Below are positions 11,309 to 23,358 of a stretch of 64,000 nt of DNA, one piece after another; within the stretch, counting starts at the first letter, position 1, and each line of letters begins with the position of its first letter. Position numbers and translations under genes: made by a program. The notes below the pieces were generated by a model. The model was not told the DNA's origin. It saw only the letters and a program-made list of their open reading frames with translations, and made no database searches. This DNA comes from Isoetes taiwanensis (Eukaryota > Streptophyta > Lycopodiopsida > Isoetales > Isoetaceae), in NCBI GenBank assembly GCA_021234155.1, contig JAJEKV010000035.1, positions 11,470,407 through 11,534,406 on the forward strand, given 5' to 3'.

Positions 11309-11638
11309 TTATTGCTTGTGTTCCATGATCTTGAAGCTTTCCTCAGGATCAACACTTGCATCCCTTACTGCAGTAGTAGCTATTGAACTTGTTGCTGCTC
11401 TTCCAGCTCCTACCTCTGTTGTAGTGCTCTCCTCACTAGAGCTAGCACCATTTCCCCCTGCATTACACATGCCTGCACTCAATATTATACCAGAACTTGG
11501 ACTTCTTATGGCATTTTCATCTATTAGATACCATATACTTTCAAATTCCAACACTTGCCTAATGCTTTGTTTCCAGAACTGGAAACCATTCTCACCTTTA
11601 AATACTTCAATTGAGTTTAGTAGATAGATTTGCTCCAA
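11309..11638 (-). pseudogene. copia gag N-terminus
   Basis: The frame begins MEQIYLLNSIEVFKGENGFQ, where the FKGENGFQFWKQSIRQVLE segment resembles the start of copia gag proteins. A Ser/Thr/Ala-rich insert follows (GASSSEESTTTE) and the frame closes at 11309. Gag continues in another frame at 11264. The start lies about 30 bp downstream of the putative primer site, as expected. One frame change makes it a pseudogene. Confidence 0.7.
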
Positions 11639-11984
11639 ATCTAGTTGCCATCTCTAAACTTATGCTATGATACCAATGAAAGATTTAACGAGAATATTTA
11701 GCACATTTAGTAGCGCAAAAGGATCACAAATCTTACTTCACTTGTATCAAATACAAGTTCAACTATCTATAATGCTACCTGCAAATGATTACAATATTTT
11801 CAATGGTTGCATCCACTTACAGTAGCATTGCTTTAGGCCCCGAAAGCCCAATCTTCTTTTAGAACATCTTGCCGAAATCACTCTGTAATCATACACCGAT
11901 CAGTTACAATACTTCTTCATTTATCAATCAATCCACATAACCTCATAGATGATTTTGTAGCTTTTGAGCAGCTAACGGAAGATG

Positions 11985-12966
11985 TGAATACTGATACATC
12001 CATAGAGCATCATGATGATGAGTGTAATGAAACAAACCCTCAAAATTATCTAGCACAATATGTCGATGAATATCTTCTGAATCGGGCAGTGATCCTTCTC
12101 AACAAGGATCAAAATGGTCGTAGGTAAATGCTTTAGAAGTGACGCGCTATGAACTCACAGAAAGATTGGAAGAGGATAGCTAGATTCTTGTAGCAGAACA
12201 AGAGTATACACTTGTGCTTTGGCATGGATGGTTGGACCATGTTTGTGAACCACATCTGAAACAATTGCTGGATCATGCAGTGAACATAAGAATGCACTTC
12301 TTGATACTTGAGAATCTCAATGTACCTGAGAGTTGTATCATGGCGAAGCAGGCACCAACACATAATCCAAAAAACAAGGGCATTCATGCTACTATTCTTC
12401 TTGATTTATTGCATATGGATGTTGTAGGACCTATGTCTCCTACTTTTTGAGGCCAAAAATATTGTCTGCTCTTGTTTGATGATTTCTCACGAAGACTAGT
12501 CATGTTCTTGATAAAAAATACAAATGAAATTCCTAGACACTTCCATTTGTGATGGCTGCAAGCAGAACGGGAAACCCACAGCTCTTTTGAAGCAATGTAG
12601 GGGAGCATCTATATCAGGTACTTCTTGCTGAGCATGGCATTAAGCAGTTACCATTCCTTATGTGCATCACCAAAATGGTATGCTGAGAGAAAAATTTGCA
12701 CTCTCAAAGAATTGCTTGAAGCTTGTTAAAATTTGCTAGTTTGCCAGACAATTTTTGGGGTGAAGCCTTTTTGACCATTGCGTAAGTTCAAAATAATGCA
12801 CCAACTGTTGCATTTAAGGAGAAAACACTGGAAGAGGTATGGACAAGATGTAAACTGGGTCTTAAACATCCCTGCATCTTTGGATGCCCTGCATAATCCC
12901 ATATTTCAGCTTAAATCAGATCCAAATAATGTTGAACATGTTAAAAGAGTCATATTTGTGGGTTAT
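11985..12966 (+). pseudogene. Second copia fragment: degenerate integrase, plus strand
   Basis: Plus-strand remnants include HMDVVGPMSP and a following CLLLFDDFSRR-like segment (about 12410-12495), and PDNFWGEAFLTIA with later NAPT, TLEEVW and LKHPCIFGCPAY-like blocks (12744-12895). The last block ends VIFVGY (about 12950), the usual beginning of copia RT. Many stops and frame changes are present. Orientation is opposite to the neighbouring copia copy, so this is a separate insertion. Confidence 0.7.
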
Positions 12967-13149
12967 TAACTATCATTCAATTAAATTGGGATTATGTCTT
13001 AATTTTGGGACAAATTTCATATTGTATGTTTTTTATAGCATATTCAAATTCACACAAACCACCTCAAAAGTATGAAAATGTAACCTCATATTATTTACAA
13101 AATAGTCAATATTTCACAATATAGCACCATATTATAAAAACGTGATGAA

Positions 13150-15300
13150 AGAAATTTATAGTTATTCAATTTTCTTCAAGCACCCCCAATGATATCATAG
13201 CCTTCTTCCTGACATCCTGAGGTATTGTAATTCTCGCATTTCTAGCTGGAATAGTGTTTGGAGTCCATAAGTACAAAACACTTTCATAGTCTAGCCAAAG
13301 ATCAGGATCACTCGGATTTCTCCTCCATCTCTTTGTCCAACAATCTGAGTACCTTTCTTTATTCGATACGTTGGTCAACGGATGCACTGGACACCACCAT
13401 TCCACCCGCACATGGTTGAAGTTAATATTACCTCTTCTTTGCAAATATCAGAGATAGTGAACCCCAACCACACTGGATATGTATCTAAATCTGCTGGCTT
13501 TACTACCACAAATTGGTGGCATTCCAAGTCAGTGGAAGGTTCATAAGCATCCATGCCTAGAAACTTTGGCCTATTGTTCTTAGGACCAACATAGTGTTTG
13601 TCAGAAGGAGGAGGAGCATATTGCTTGCGAATGCTACTTACAATGTCATCAACATCCTCAGCACCTGCTAAGGTCTTCCACCTAGTTTTAGGCAACCACC
13701 CTTCTTTCAATGCATCTGAGGATGTGTCTATCTCCCCCAACAGGTTAATCACCTTCTTCCAGTAAGCCACCAAGGCACGGTTGGTGTCATCTGAATTGGT
13801 TTGCCAATGCTTTATATAGTCCTGGATTCCTTCCTTAGTCAATCCCAATTACTTCACTTCTTCAGTAGGTTTTAGAGCTTTTGGTTGACCTAGAGGTATC
13901 ATAGGCTTGCCATTCTCATCTCTACGCCATATTTCCTCCCCTCCTCTCCACTCATCCTCTGAAGGTCTCATCTTCCATTGGAAGATTGGAATCCCATCTC
14001 TCACCCAAAAAGTGAACTGCAGAGGCCTGGAATGACCTTCAAGATCCAATGTATAACCATCCACAAAGCTCTTCCAATCGGGCACTTCTTCTATGAGAGA
14101 AGCTATAGGGTTTGGAGTAGTGCATTCATGCAAGATTTCCATTAGCCTAGGAAAGTTGGTCACTGTTTGCTGCTTCAGTATACAACTATATTTGCCAAAT
14201 ACTGCATCCACATCCTCATGGGTATGCCCGGGCATAAGAAACCCTAAATTAACTCTTGCAAATATCCCCACAGCTGTTAAGTAGGATAGGAAAGAAAACA
14301 TCCACTGTTCTTATTTTTGGCCAACACAATTATCAAGTTGCAAGAGAAACCTTTTGGGTAGATCTTGAGGTTTAGCACGTGAAGTTGAAGCTCCAACATG
14401 TTCATTAGACCCATGCTTCCTAAACCTTGCCTTGCTGAACTTTTCAATATTGTTAGGGTTTCCATCTAACAATGCTCTATGTAGTGCCTGGCTAGCTGTA
14501 AGGTCTTGGAGGTGACCATTGTATCCATTTTCATAGTTTCTCAAACACCTCATGATACTCCCAATATGAAAATCTGGACCATCACCCTCCACAACTCCAA
14601 ACTAAAATGGCCATAGTAGGTTTGATTACGCCCATGCAAGATTGCCCCATCATTGAGATCCGTAAAGGGTATGATCTTCCACATGGCTTTGGTATGTACT
14701 TGAATTAGGAAGACAAGTCTTTTGCTTTGGTCCATCTTGTCATGTATAATACATAAATAGTTATTGGGTTCCAATGCGAATAAAGTCCTCCACATCCAAT
14801 AACATGATCTACATGATAGTTGTGTCACCATATATGGTCCTTCATATATGCTCCTTATCCTAGCCCTTTGACTAGGTTGCCGCGGTCTTATCAAGAGTCT
14901 CCTTCAACTTAGCACATAAATTGCACTTTGCAAAGTTGTTTGAAGTTGCTATGGTGACATGATTGAAATGCTTCTTCCATAGCCTACTAAAGCTAGGCTG
15001 GGATATTGGAAGAACCAATTCTCGAAGTAGGGAATTCACTTCTTCCAAAATACTCTTTTGAGTACAATGTGATGGTAACCTTTTCTCAACAACTGATCTT
15101 CCCTTTTCATCCCTTCTGTTTTTATGTGGCTTAGACTTTGCATTGAAATCAATATATTTTTCAAATATCTCCCTGGCAGCCAAGATCCTAGCTGTTGGTC
15201 TCAACAAACCATTATTTCCATGTAAAGCAATCTTGTTCCCCTCTGCCTGTTTTTTTTGCCAATTATACCATGAAGAAGTTGGAATTTGTGACGTTCCAAG
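13150..15300 (-). pseudogene. DDE-type (DUF7869-like) transposase gene, lightly damaged
   Basis: This minus-strand gene looks like the large DDE-like transposase family that UniProt labels DUF7869 (recollection). The N-terminus begins about 15300 with a helical region (SWYNWQKKQAEGNK). The first acidic motif is IIHDKMDQSK (about 14745). The second block is LQLDNCVGQK (14340) continuing into CFLSYLTAVGIFARVNLGFL, and the third is MPGHTHEDVDAVFG (14235-14195). The C-terminal accessory domain has FVVVKPADLDTYPVWLG (about 13510-13460), like the binding module at the end of related proteins. Disablements are a frameshift near 14880, one near 14580, one near 14310, one stop at 13849-13851 and one shift near 13420. 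No terminal repeats were found. Confidence 0.65.
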
Positions 15301-16875
15301 GCCACGATTAATGCGGTCCCGGGCATTATCTTTGTCTTTGCCTAAATCCGCGATGTTACCGCCACTCCGGTGGCGTGTAATGCATAGCGTGTAAGCCGGT
15401 GGGTAGCCCCTAGGGGGCAACTTGCTAGGTATGTGCATTTATTATTAATGTGCACATTTATTAAGGTGCACACCTTTCCATGTGGGCACATTTTGCCACC
15501 TAGCCATTAAAGGCAAGTGGGCCCATTCCCAATTATTCCACATGCCAAAAGGGGATAATTGGAAACCCTAGCTTACCCCCTTGTCTATTTACGAGGGGAA
15601 ACCCTAACTTGCCCAATTTTCGTTTCTAGGGTTTTAGAGCTCTGTTTTGGCTGCCCCAAGGGTCAAAACCGCCTCCTAGACTCTGTCTGAGAGAATTGCA
15701 CCATTAGTTTCCCTTGATTCGAGCATTTCAGCAGGATGGTCGAACTCAGGTCAAGAGGAGCAAGTCAAGGATCAGGTATTTGGCCAATTAAATAGTCTAA
15801 ACCACCTTCTAGTCATTGAATCAGTAGGTTTAGCCTATTAAATTGCCCATATCAGCCTTCTAGATCTTTAAACACCAGACTCTAACTAAAGAACCTAACT
15901 CTATGATATAGATTAGATTTAGTTCTTTAGTTCTTCTGTGATGTATATGGATGATGTATCTCTATGAACTCCTTGTATTGGGAAGGGGGGTAGAGACCTA
16001 AAGCTTGGTAGTAGATGCTCCTAGATTAGCCTCTCTAGCACACTATAGATTCGGCCTGTGCACAAGAACCACACCGGGTTGTGGGTGAAGGGGCGGAGGC
16101 GGCTTATAAAGAGATTAGGTGTTGACTCTTGAGCGATCCCTCCGGTGTGTAAGGCCTACAGGGATCATTGTAGACTAGGTCTAATGGCTTGTCCTTTGCG
16201 TGCGGGCAAGGCATGGGCTCGACACAGGTGGGAGTGATCGCGTTACTCTCCATTGGGTTCAAGTCGAATAAGGGCGGTGGCCCTCTAGTCACCTTGGTTG
16301 ACATGTAGACCTCTGGAGGGAGTGATCCCTACCTGCCCCATCGGGCGGGGAGATGCAACCCGGGGAATAGCCCTTTTGGCTATGCATCCCGGGAGGCTAC
16401 TGATCGTCCCAACACTTTTCACCTACTCTGCGAAGTGTGCAATTGGGAGGCGGATGGAGTGGACAACCCCTACGATGCCAGGCCAAATCCATTGCCATGA
16501 ATTCTGCGCAATGAACTCACGGAGACCCAAGCCGTCGGTCATCCCCTCGAAATGTGAGCCTTGGGTAGACCCCCTTTGTATGATCTTGTCATTGTCTACA
16601 TCACGGATGTTGATGCACCACCCTTCGAGGTGGATATGTGATTATGATATATCTTGACATATATGTTTTACGCTTCCCGCCTTCTAGGTAGGCCACGAGG
16701 GAGAGGGTAAAATGACCCCTTCACTCTTCCCACTGGGGACTCAGTACGGTCTCCGTGACATGTGGAGGGCCCCCATCGATTATTGAACCGGTATGGGGAT
16801 GAACTCTGTTTGTATACGGTGCGGGCATGCATTATCACAGTAGGGGGCGTCCGACGGGGTATCAGAGCAATGTTC
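15300..16875 (+). mobile_element. LTR-like block ending in a tRNA-Met-type primer site
   Basis: This non-coding block shares landmarks with 7249-7915. It contains GGGGAGATGCAACCCGG and the small hairpin CACCCTTCGAGGTG at 16618-16631. It ends near TTATCACA (16831-16838), and GGTATCAGAGCAATG at 16857-16871 resembles the initiator-Met tRNA primer-binding site that follows a 5' LTR. No gag follows, so it may be a solo or truncated LTR. Its 5' boundary is uncertain. Confidence 0.55.
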
Positions 16876-17068
16876 TTGGAGACCAAGAGCAAAGCACTGA
16901 CCATGCTCCCAGTAGTACTAACTTGATAGGATCCTTAAACCTCGAAAAAAAATGGAATTTTTTTTTTCTCATTTTTGTAGTTTATGCTAAGCTAGTAACA
17001 GTTAAAATGAATGAAAACATAAAAAAAAAGACTAAAAATTGGTGAGCCAACCTTCAAAAAGTAGGATG

Positions 17069-17135
17069 GTCTCACACGTCGCGCCAGGACAGATAATGAG
17101 AATCTCATTTTCGGGCTGGGCGCAACGTGTGAGAC
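17069..17135. promoter_or_regulatory. Long hairpin, promoter module 1, copy a
   Basis: The left arm starts GTCTCACACGTCGCGCC and the right arm ends GGGCGCAACGTGTGAGAC, separated by a near-palindromic AATGAG/CTCATT core. The whole 67 bp can fold back on itself and has ACGT cores near both ends. The same sequence recurs at 17265, 27684 and 27884. Confidence 0.85.
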
Positions 17136-17264
17136 ATTCAGCTTGAAACACACTAAAAAGTTATAAATCGCAGAAAAATAACTTGATAATTCTAAATTTG
17201 GGCTAAGAAGAATTGGCAGGTTATAGGCTTAGAAAGTATAAAATTTAGCAGCGGGACCCACCAT

Positions 17265-17335
17265 GTCTCACCGCGTCGTCGGCCGAGGACGAAAAAGCGA
17301 ACTTTTCATTATCGGTGCAGGCATAGCGTGTGAAC
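17265..17335. promoter_or_regulatory. Long hairpin, promoter module 1, copy b (diverged)
   Basis: This is a diverged version: GTCTCACCGCGTCGTCGG on the left and GGCATAGCGTGTGAAC on the right, with a CTTTTCATTATCGG centre like that of the copy at 27884. It lies 196 bp after copy a and 76 bp before the TATA box. Confidence 0.75.
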
Positions 17336-17410
17336 CATGCTAATTTAGGTGTTCTAGGTGTTCCGGATGACCCAAAAAGGTAGTTTGAAATTTGACCTAA
17401 AATCGACCCA

Positions 17411-17526
17411 TATAAATAGATCTAGGCCCCCCATTTCCAAAGTCCCTTCAGCTTAGAAAATCTGCTCTTTCGTTTGCCGAGGCGATCTTAAAGCGCATAG
17501 CTTCCGGATCAGCTAACTGGCCGAAT
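17411..17526 (+). promoter_or_regulatory. Core promoter and leader of the H3-like gene
   Basis: TATAAATA at 17411-17418 is followed by CCCCCCATTTC, TGCTCT and AGGCGATCTT (17480), then the ATG at 17527. The same ordered motifs with similar spacing precede the ATG at 28248 (TATA to ATG is 116 and 122 bp). This supports a transcribed leader starting about 30 bp after the TATA box. Confidence 0.75.
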
Positions 17527-18365
17527 ATGGCCCGGACAAAGGCATCTAGGGAAGCCCCACAGGCTTAATCCTCAGCGCCCATGATCCCCGCCACTCGTGA
17601 GGATACTCCAAGAACGCCTTTTCCTAAAGGCGAATCTTCATCCGTTGAGGAGAGGTACTTCGGACCGGAGCAGCGGGGCCGAGGAGGTCATAGGGGAGGA
17701 AGCGGATGTTATGCACAGATCCTTGAAGAAATGGCGAGGAGGAAAAAAGGTTGAGCAAAGAGGAACGGGAGGCGAAGGGACACCCGACCGTCCAGGAACA
17801 ATTCAAAGCTTGGGCCCGTCTGCGGGAAGTCAGGAGAGAGGCAGCGGCTTCCGCCTGAAGAAGAAGACCCTCGCATTCATCGGCAAGTATGAAGCCAAAA
17901 GCACCGCCGAGAGAGGAGGACAAAGAAATCCGGAGGACGACCCAACCACCAGTAGAAGCGAGCGAAGAGGAAGAGGGCCAAAGGCATTAAGGCGGGCAAG
18001 AGAACAGTTGTGAAGGTTGGTAAGCGAGCGGAAGGTACCGTCATCAATGAGCCATCAGGCGAGCAGACCCCGCCTTCTACCGGATTTAATTCGGACGAAG
18101 ATTACGTCCCCAACACTGAGGGGGCAAGCTCTTCAAAAACCCGTCGTGGAAGGAAGTGCCCGAGTAGGTGGCAATCGAAAGGAGGCGCCCGGCAGCGCCG
18201 GTTCCCACCATTCGGCGTGGGATAGGGTCAAAGCCCCGGCCACCACAACGGAGGGCGACGTGATAGACCCAGGTCGAGGTCTATCAAAAGAAGATCAGGG
18301 AGCACAACGCCTACATGGCGAAGTGGGAGGCATACAACGCTTATTACCAAGAGCACAGGGTAAGA
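17527..18365 (+). pseudogene. H3/CENH3-like gene, 5' part (tail region)
   Basis: The gene starts ATG at 17527 with MARTKASREAPQA, resembling the MARTK start of histone H3 and CENH3. An in-frame TAA follows at 17566. The coding then continues in alternating frames (frame of 17527 to about 17750, another to about 17985 containing LSKEEREAKGHPTVQEQFKA, back again at 17990-18222 with STGFNSDEDYVPNTEGASSS, and the last from about 18288 with KIREHNAYMAKWEAYNAYYQ). The composition is Lys/Arg/Glu-rich throughout, a very long tail for an H3-type protein (about 270 codons). Frame changes may be indels or unrecognised short introns. E1 interrupts the gene at 18365. Confidence 0.6.
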
Positions 18366-19125
18366 AACAAAGTTTAAAATGAAACGCACTTATTTGCTGG
18401 AAACGCACTTCAAAAGGAATCTTTGAAAGATTCCCTAAAATTCCCATAAAAAAGTCCATTTTAAAAGATTTTTTTTTTGTGACGTGTGACAATTTAAGTA
18501 ATTTAGGTACCATTTTTGAGGGGTTGATTGAACATAACTTTAACCCTGCAAAAATTTTAAATAGCAATTTTCATCCTCCTAAACTAGAACAAAAATAGTT
18601 ACTTTTATAAAGTGTAGCAAAAAAAAGGCAATAAAAAAAATAGCAAGGGTAGTAGAGTGACAAAGAAGTGATATATTCAAGGTTGTGAAAATTGTACAAA
18701 ATTATGAACAAAATTGTCAAAAAATATAGGATATTTTGACAGACAATCATCACACACACTTTACATTCTTTACATGTTCGAGTCATCGGACAAACTTACA
18801 TTTTGCAACAAGATCGGGATGCATCTCATCCTCACGACTCATTTATTCCACGATCACTCGAGCCTTCATCCTCGGCTTCACTCTCGGCCTTTGGATGTAC
18901 TCGAGCGATCTTCTTCCTCACTTGTCTACAAGTGAGTCTTCATCATCATCTTTTTGGCCACCTTTTTGGCTTGTTTGTCTAATCCACATCTTTGACCTTA
19001 TTAAAGTTTGAGTGACCATACGTAACTTATTAGCGGCGGTCGAACAAAGTCATATGCAAGAACCTTTACTTGATTAGATCTATGGCCGGTGCTTGCTTTG
19101 GACTTAGCTCTCTTTCCCCTCTGTT

Positions 19126-21310
19126 TTACCATCTCAAAGTATAACTCCCACTTTGAAAGCATTGGCGGCCGATCGTTCTCATCCGATGCACTTTTAATTG
19201 AGTGGGAATTCCATCCTCTCTTGTTACCTCGATTACTTTAGCTAGCGGGAATGGCCTCAGTTCATCATTATCGGTTGGGACAGCTATGAGCATTCCTTTA
19301 CGAATCTCCGGTGAACCAGGATACTCGAGCAACTTGTTGTCTTTGTCGTCTAGGGCGGTGTACATGACTCTGTCATCTTCATCTGAGCTAGCCAATATCT
19401 CTACATGTTCCTCTTGATTCTCAACGCACGGGGAGGGTTTGCCTAGATGGCGGTTGAATGTAATTCTGTCTTCGACCTTGTAATGAAGCTTGCAACATGT
19501 CACGTTGCCGAAAAAATTGAGGCCACCATAAAGCATCTGCCTCCCCAAAGTGGTTAGAAGCGGGGATTTGAATACTTGTCTCAATACAATCCAATGATTT
19601 ATTTGAGTCAAATGCTCTTCCCTCCTTTTTTTACTCTTTGTGATTTCTTTCAAGCTTTTTAGAGGCATTTGCTCTCTGCAGAGCATGGAACTAGTATTGG
19701 GGATGTTGAATGAATTGAATACACTGCTGCTTTACTTTGCAAGGATGTGGCATATTTCTTTCCTTGTAAGATGGCCTTGCCATCTACAAGTGAAAATTAC
19801 AATCGATCTTTGAAATGTAATGTTTCTCAATGGCTCAATAGCCACGGTGACCTAGTTGATCTCTCAGAAAAATCCATTCCTTGAAATCATAAGTTTCTTC
19901 CAATAACTTCGATGTGCGGGCCGAGGATTGTAGGAATCTTGGATGACCTCAATCATGGCTGGCGGGCTTAGAGCTTTTTTCGAGCAAGGCGTTTAGAGAA
20001 CCTCTTGAACATCGATCAATTTGGTGGGTGTGTATGACCAACAAGCGGAAACCAATCTTCACCTTCTTGAAGATTTGTTTCTCTACTAACATAACCGATA
20101 AAGCAAACAACGCTGATTCTTATTTTCCCTTGTCGTGTTATCTAGTCGAAGATCTGAGAACCGCGGTATATGTTCTAGATTGGAAAGAAGCTTATTCAAT
20201 ATTGTGATAGTGAGATTTGGATCAGCATGAATGTTTGGATAATTCAAAATGCCTTGCAAGATAGTTTTCCATTAAATACCATAGCACCAACAACATGCGG
20301 ATGTATGAAATCTTCTTCGGCATCCTTAGGCACATTGACAAAATGTGGTAGGGTGGTCTTCTTCGGTCCATTCCATCAATAACAAGCGATATGTAGTTGA
20401 GTGGTTGTTCGATGCTTTCTTCCTATGTTTTGTCAATTTTCTCCTTTCCAAAGATTGTTGTTCTCGTGCTTGTTCGGTTTCTCCTTCAATGCATCCGAAA
20501 GGAAAACATGTTTAGGAAAGAACCTACTTTTAAGTAGAACTAGGCAAGAACACGTCACGGAAGCTTACTTTTAGTGTGAAGTGTCCTTGCATTTTGTCTC
20601 GAGCTTTTAATTCAGGCATGTAGCACAAAGACATCCTATGCTTTCTAGGAATGGCCTTGAGAAAACTCTTTTTCGAGCACGGTAAAGTAAGAGTAGCGGA
20701 CAAAAGCGTTCTCCGGCCTCAACACACATCTCCTTATAATTATCGTTAGACTTCTTGTTTTAGGTGAAATTGTCACTCAAGTGGTACATAGGGCTGTTAG
20801 GGAGTTTCTCACAAGACTCCTTAAAGAAACCTTCCATCCGGAAACACATTGAAGAGCATGAATTCTGGTTATGCCTCACGAATGGCGGTAGTCATTGATG
20901 CACGGATTCTTGTCAAGCCTTTTCTTGGCGGTCAAATTAAGTCTGCTGCCTAAAGCATGAATCAATTTGAAGGCCCGTTTGGCCGGCGGTGTGGCCACCA
21001 GTACATGTAAAGTAAACTTCTCACCATCATCGGCCTAATATTGAAGGCTAAGTAGCCCCTTTGGTCTAGCGAGTCATTGAGCTGTAACTATCACGAAGCA
21101 ACCTCAATTCCTTTAGTCAATCTTAAGCAAACAACGTTGAGAACAACGATTAACTTTGTATGTGTTGCCCCATGGGTGAGCCTAGTCCATGAGTTTCTTT
21201 CTTCTAACGGTTGTACATGCTTTGTGTTGTGTAAGTTAAAGCTTAAGATTTTTACTTGCGGGGGGCTTTGAATTGAACATGGAGTCTTGTGGCTTTGGTA
21301 GGTCCTCGTC
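19126..21310 (-). pseudogene. E1 transposase (DUF7869-like DDE family), decayed
   Basis: Read across frames on the minus strand, this region gives the landmarks of the family also seen at 13.1-15.3 kb: SLVIDGMDRRRPP (about 20395-20350, first acidic motif), LVEKQIFKKVKIGF followed by VGHTH and QID (about 20095-20010, third block), and at the C-terminus an open stretch 19686-19126 with PGSPEIRKGMLIAV and ELRPFPLAKVIEVT, the accessory domain. A sequence near 20730-20770 aligns roughly with the middle part. There are many stops and frameshifts, so it cannot make protein. It is presumed to have mobilised E1 because it lies between matching ends, oriented towards the left end. Confidence 0.6.
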
Positions 21311-21319
21311 ACGAGACAT

Positions 21320-21900
21320 CAACATGAGGTGTTTCTTAGTCATGCGAGAGATCAACATGAGGTGTACTTGTAGATCTTTGAGAGGTTTGATGTGGGCAAG
21401 GCACGGGGGGAGGTGCTTTCCCTCTCTGGGAAAAAGTAATTGAGGCTGGTGGCGTAGTTGACCAGCTCTGAAGTGTCGTAGAACACGGGGAGTTGCGTGT
21501 CGTTGACTGCTCCCACTTGTTGTAGTACCATTTAGCGAAATGGATGGAGTTGGTGTGATTTGCCTCCGGAGGGGGAGCCTACGGTGGACTATGGGCTGCG
21601 TACTAAAATGAAGTGGAGGAGGTAGTCACGACCTCTCTAGCGAGGTGGGGTGAAACGCATTGGTGGGGGCGGCGGCGTTCGGGGAGGCGAGGGGTGTGGT
21701 GGAGTAAATTGAACTGGTGGTGGAAGCGAGGTGGTCTTCTTTGGAGTAAACTCAGCGAGCCGGGTGTTGGAATGTCGGATGTAGAATATTAAGTGGCTAC
21801 TTCACGGTGTGCTGTTGAGGAGGTGAAAAAGCCATTGCGGGGAGGAAGCTACAACGAGCGAGGAGTTGGAGGCTCTGCGGTTCTTTTCTCTCGAGCCATA
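21320..21900. other. E1 intergenic segment, GC-rich, no gene seen
   Basis: Tryptophan/Gly-rich in several frames but without a convincing reading frame. It lies between the decayed transposase and the first palindrome cluster and probably holds the 5' region of the transposase gene. Confidence 0.3.
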
Positions 21901-22036
21901 CGGTATAAATTTATCTGAGTTGGTATAAATTTATCTGAGGAAAAAAACTTAAAGCGGCGGTATAAATTTATCTGAGGAGATGGTATAAATTTATCTGAGG
22001 AGGAAAACAACATAGAACAGGCGGTATAAATTTATC
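21901..22036. repeat. E1 palindrome cluster A (5 units)
   Basis: Five copies of [C/T]GGTATAAATTTAT followed by CTGAG or CACG. The left half matches the full palindrome, while the right half has TCTGAG in place of TACCG, so these are half-degenerate versions. Confidence 0.95.
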
Positions 22037-22300
22037 ACGAAAACTCCACGGACACTTGTATTGAAAACTTTATGGGCTATATGAAGGCGCCGCGGAGGTA
22101 CTTAAGCGGTGCCGGCCACCCTATTTTCTATATATCACGGCCTTTCGGTCGAAGGGCTCATGGTCGCGGCTTATATACCCCCTTATTTGCTCTGGGAGCG
22201 TCTATCACGTGGGTCTATATTGTCATGGCCACGTAAGTCTACTACCCCCTCTTGTTCTAGTTTCTCTTTTGTTTTAATCTGCTAGAGTGTGTAAAGCCCG

Positions 22301-22732
22301 CGGTATAAATTTATACCGATATGGTTCTGGATCGGTATAAATTTATACACGCTTCGAGCATGGCGGTATAAATTTATACCGTTCGAACACGATCGGTATA
22401 AATTTATCTGCCGATATAGTTACTGGATCGGTATAAATTTATCTGCCAGTATGTTTCGGCGGTATAAATTTATCTGGATTCGAACACGATCGGTATAAAT
22501 TTATACCGCTTCGAGCACCTCTTGGTATAAATTTATACCGGCAGATTGCCGGAACGGTATAAATTTATACGGCTCAGCACCTAGCGGTATAAATTTATAC
22601 CGGTGATGTTCTGAAGCGGTATAAATTTATACCGCTTCGAGCACTGCGGTATAAATTTATACCGATCGTGTTCTGGTTGCGGATAAATTTATACCGCTTC
22701 GTTAGAGCGGTATAAATTTATACCGATCGAAA
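22301..22732. repeat. E1 palindrome cluster B (14 units, ~31-bp period)
   Basis: Fourteen units with starts near 22301, 22333, 22364, 22394, 22429, 22460, 22490, 22524, 22555, 22585, 22617, 22647, 22680 and 22708. The consensus CGGTATAAATTTATACCG is a perfect 18-bp palindrome; three units end TCTG instead. Mean spacing is about 31 bp, close to three helical turns. The 11-17 bp spacers alternate between related types (CTTCGAGCAC-like and GAACACGAT/GTGTTCTGGAT-like). It sits just upstream of the ParB/methyltransferase-like gene. Confidence 0.95.
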
Positions 22733-23337
22733 CCATTTTGGAATCTTGGTGTCTAGTGCTTAAAGAAGTGTCGCAAAACCTTAATATTTTTATTAATATT
22801 CTTGCGTTTTTAAGCTTAAATAACACAAATAAAGTGATAATTTAGTGTAGATTTTATGCTCTTTTAAGCCTCTATTTTCTTGTTTTATGTTACAAAAGGT
22901 CGAAAAAGGTTACGTTTCTTGCATAAAATGGCCTTCTTTGCGCTTTTTCCAGCCCCAAGATCAGGTTTGTAAACAAGGGCCGATCATCAAAGGCGCACCA
23001 ATAGAGCCACGGACATCTGGCCCGAAGACCCGGGCGTGGTGCGTCCCGGGGGTGCAAGAGAGCAAACCCACTGGAGGCGTACCTTTACTTGTGTCATCAA
23101 TCGGGGAAGGGCAAGTACAAGACCCGACGATTATTACCTGCCCGCCCGAAATTGTCAACCTTATTGCTCTGAGAGGTCGATGATGAAATCTTAATGAAGT
23201 GCATGCATGACAAGGGGGAAGTCTTCTACGTTCTTGAAAGTAAAATGCTTCGAATAAGCATGTGCAAACCCAAAGATGTGCATGAGTACGTGGCTGACAA
23301 TTACAAGAGTGGCCATGTAAGTATTGTTTAGTGTCTT

Positions 23338-23358
23338 TACGTATAAATTTATACCGTC
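23338..23358. repeat. Single E1 palindrome
   Basis: One copy, CGTATAAATTTATACCG, lies in a probable intron of the decayed methyltransferase gene. Confidence 0.9.

Larger units (their letters stand above)
9669..11932 (-). mobile_element. Ty1/copia retrotransposon, 5' half, minus strand
   Basis: On the minus strand this reads 5' LTR, primer site, gag, zinc knuckle, protease and first part of integrase, then stops at the LINE junction near 9669. The putative LTR is about 11932-11684, beginning TGAT and ending TTTCA. It is followed directly by TTGGTATCATAGC (about 11682-11670), which resembles the primer site for initiator-Met tRNA. RT and RNase H are absent. The element is broken by a few frame changes and lacks its 3' LTR in this position. 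Confidence 0.85.
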
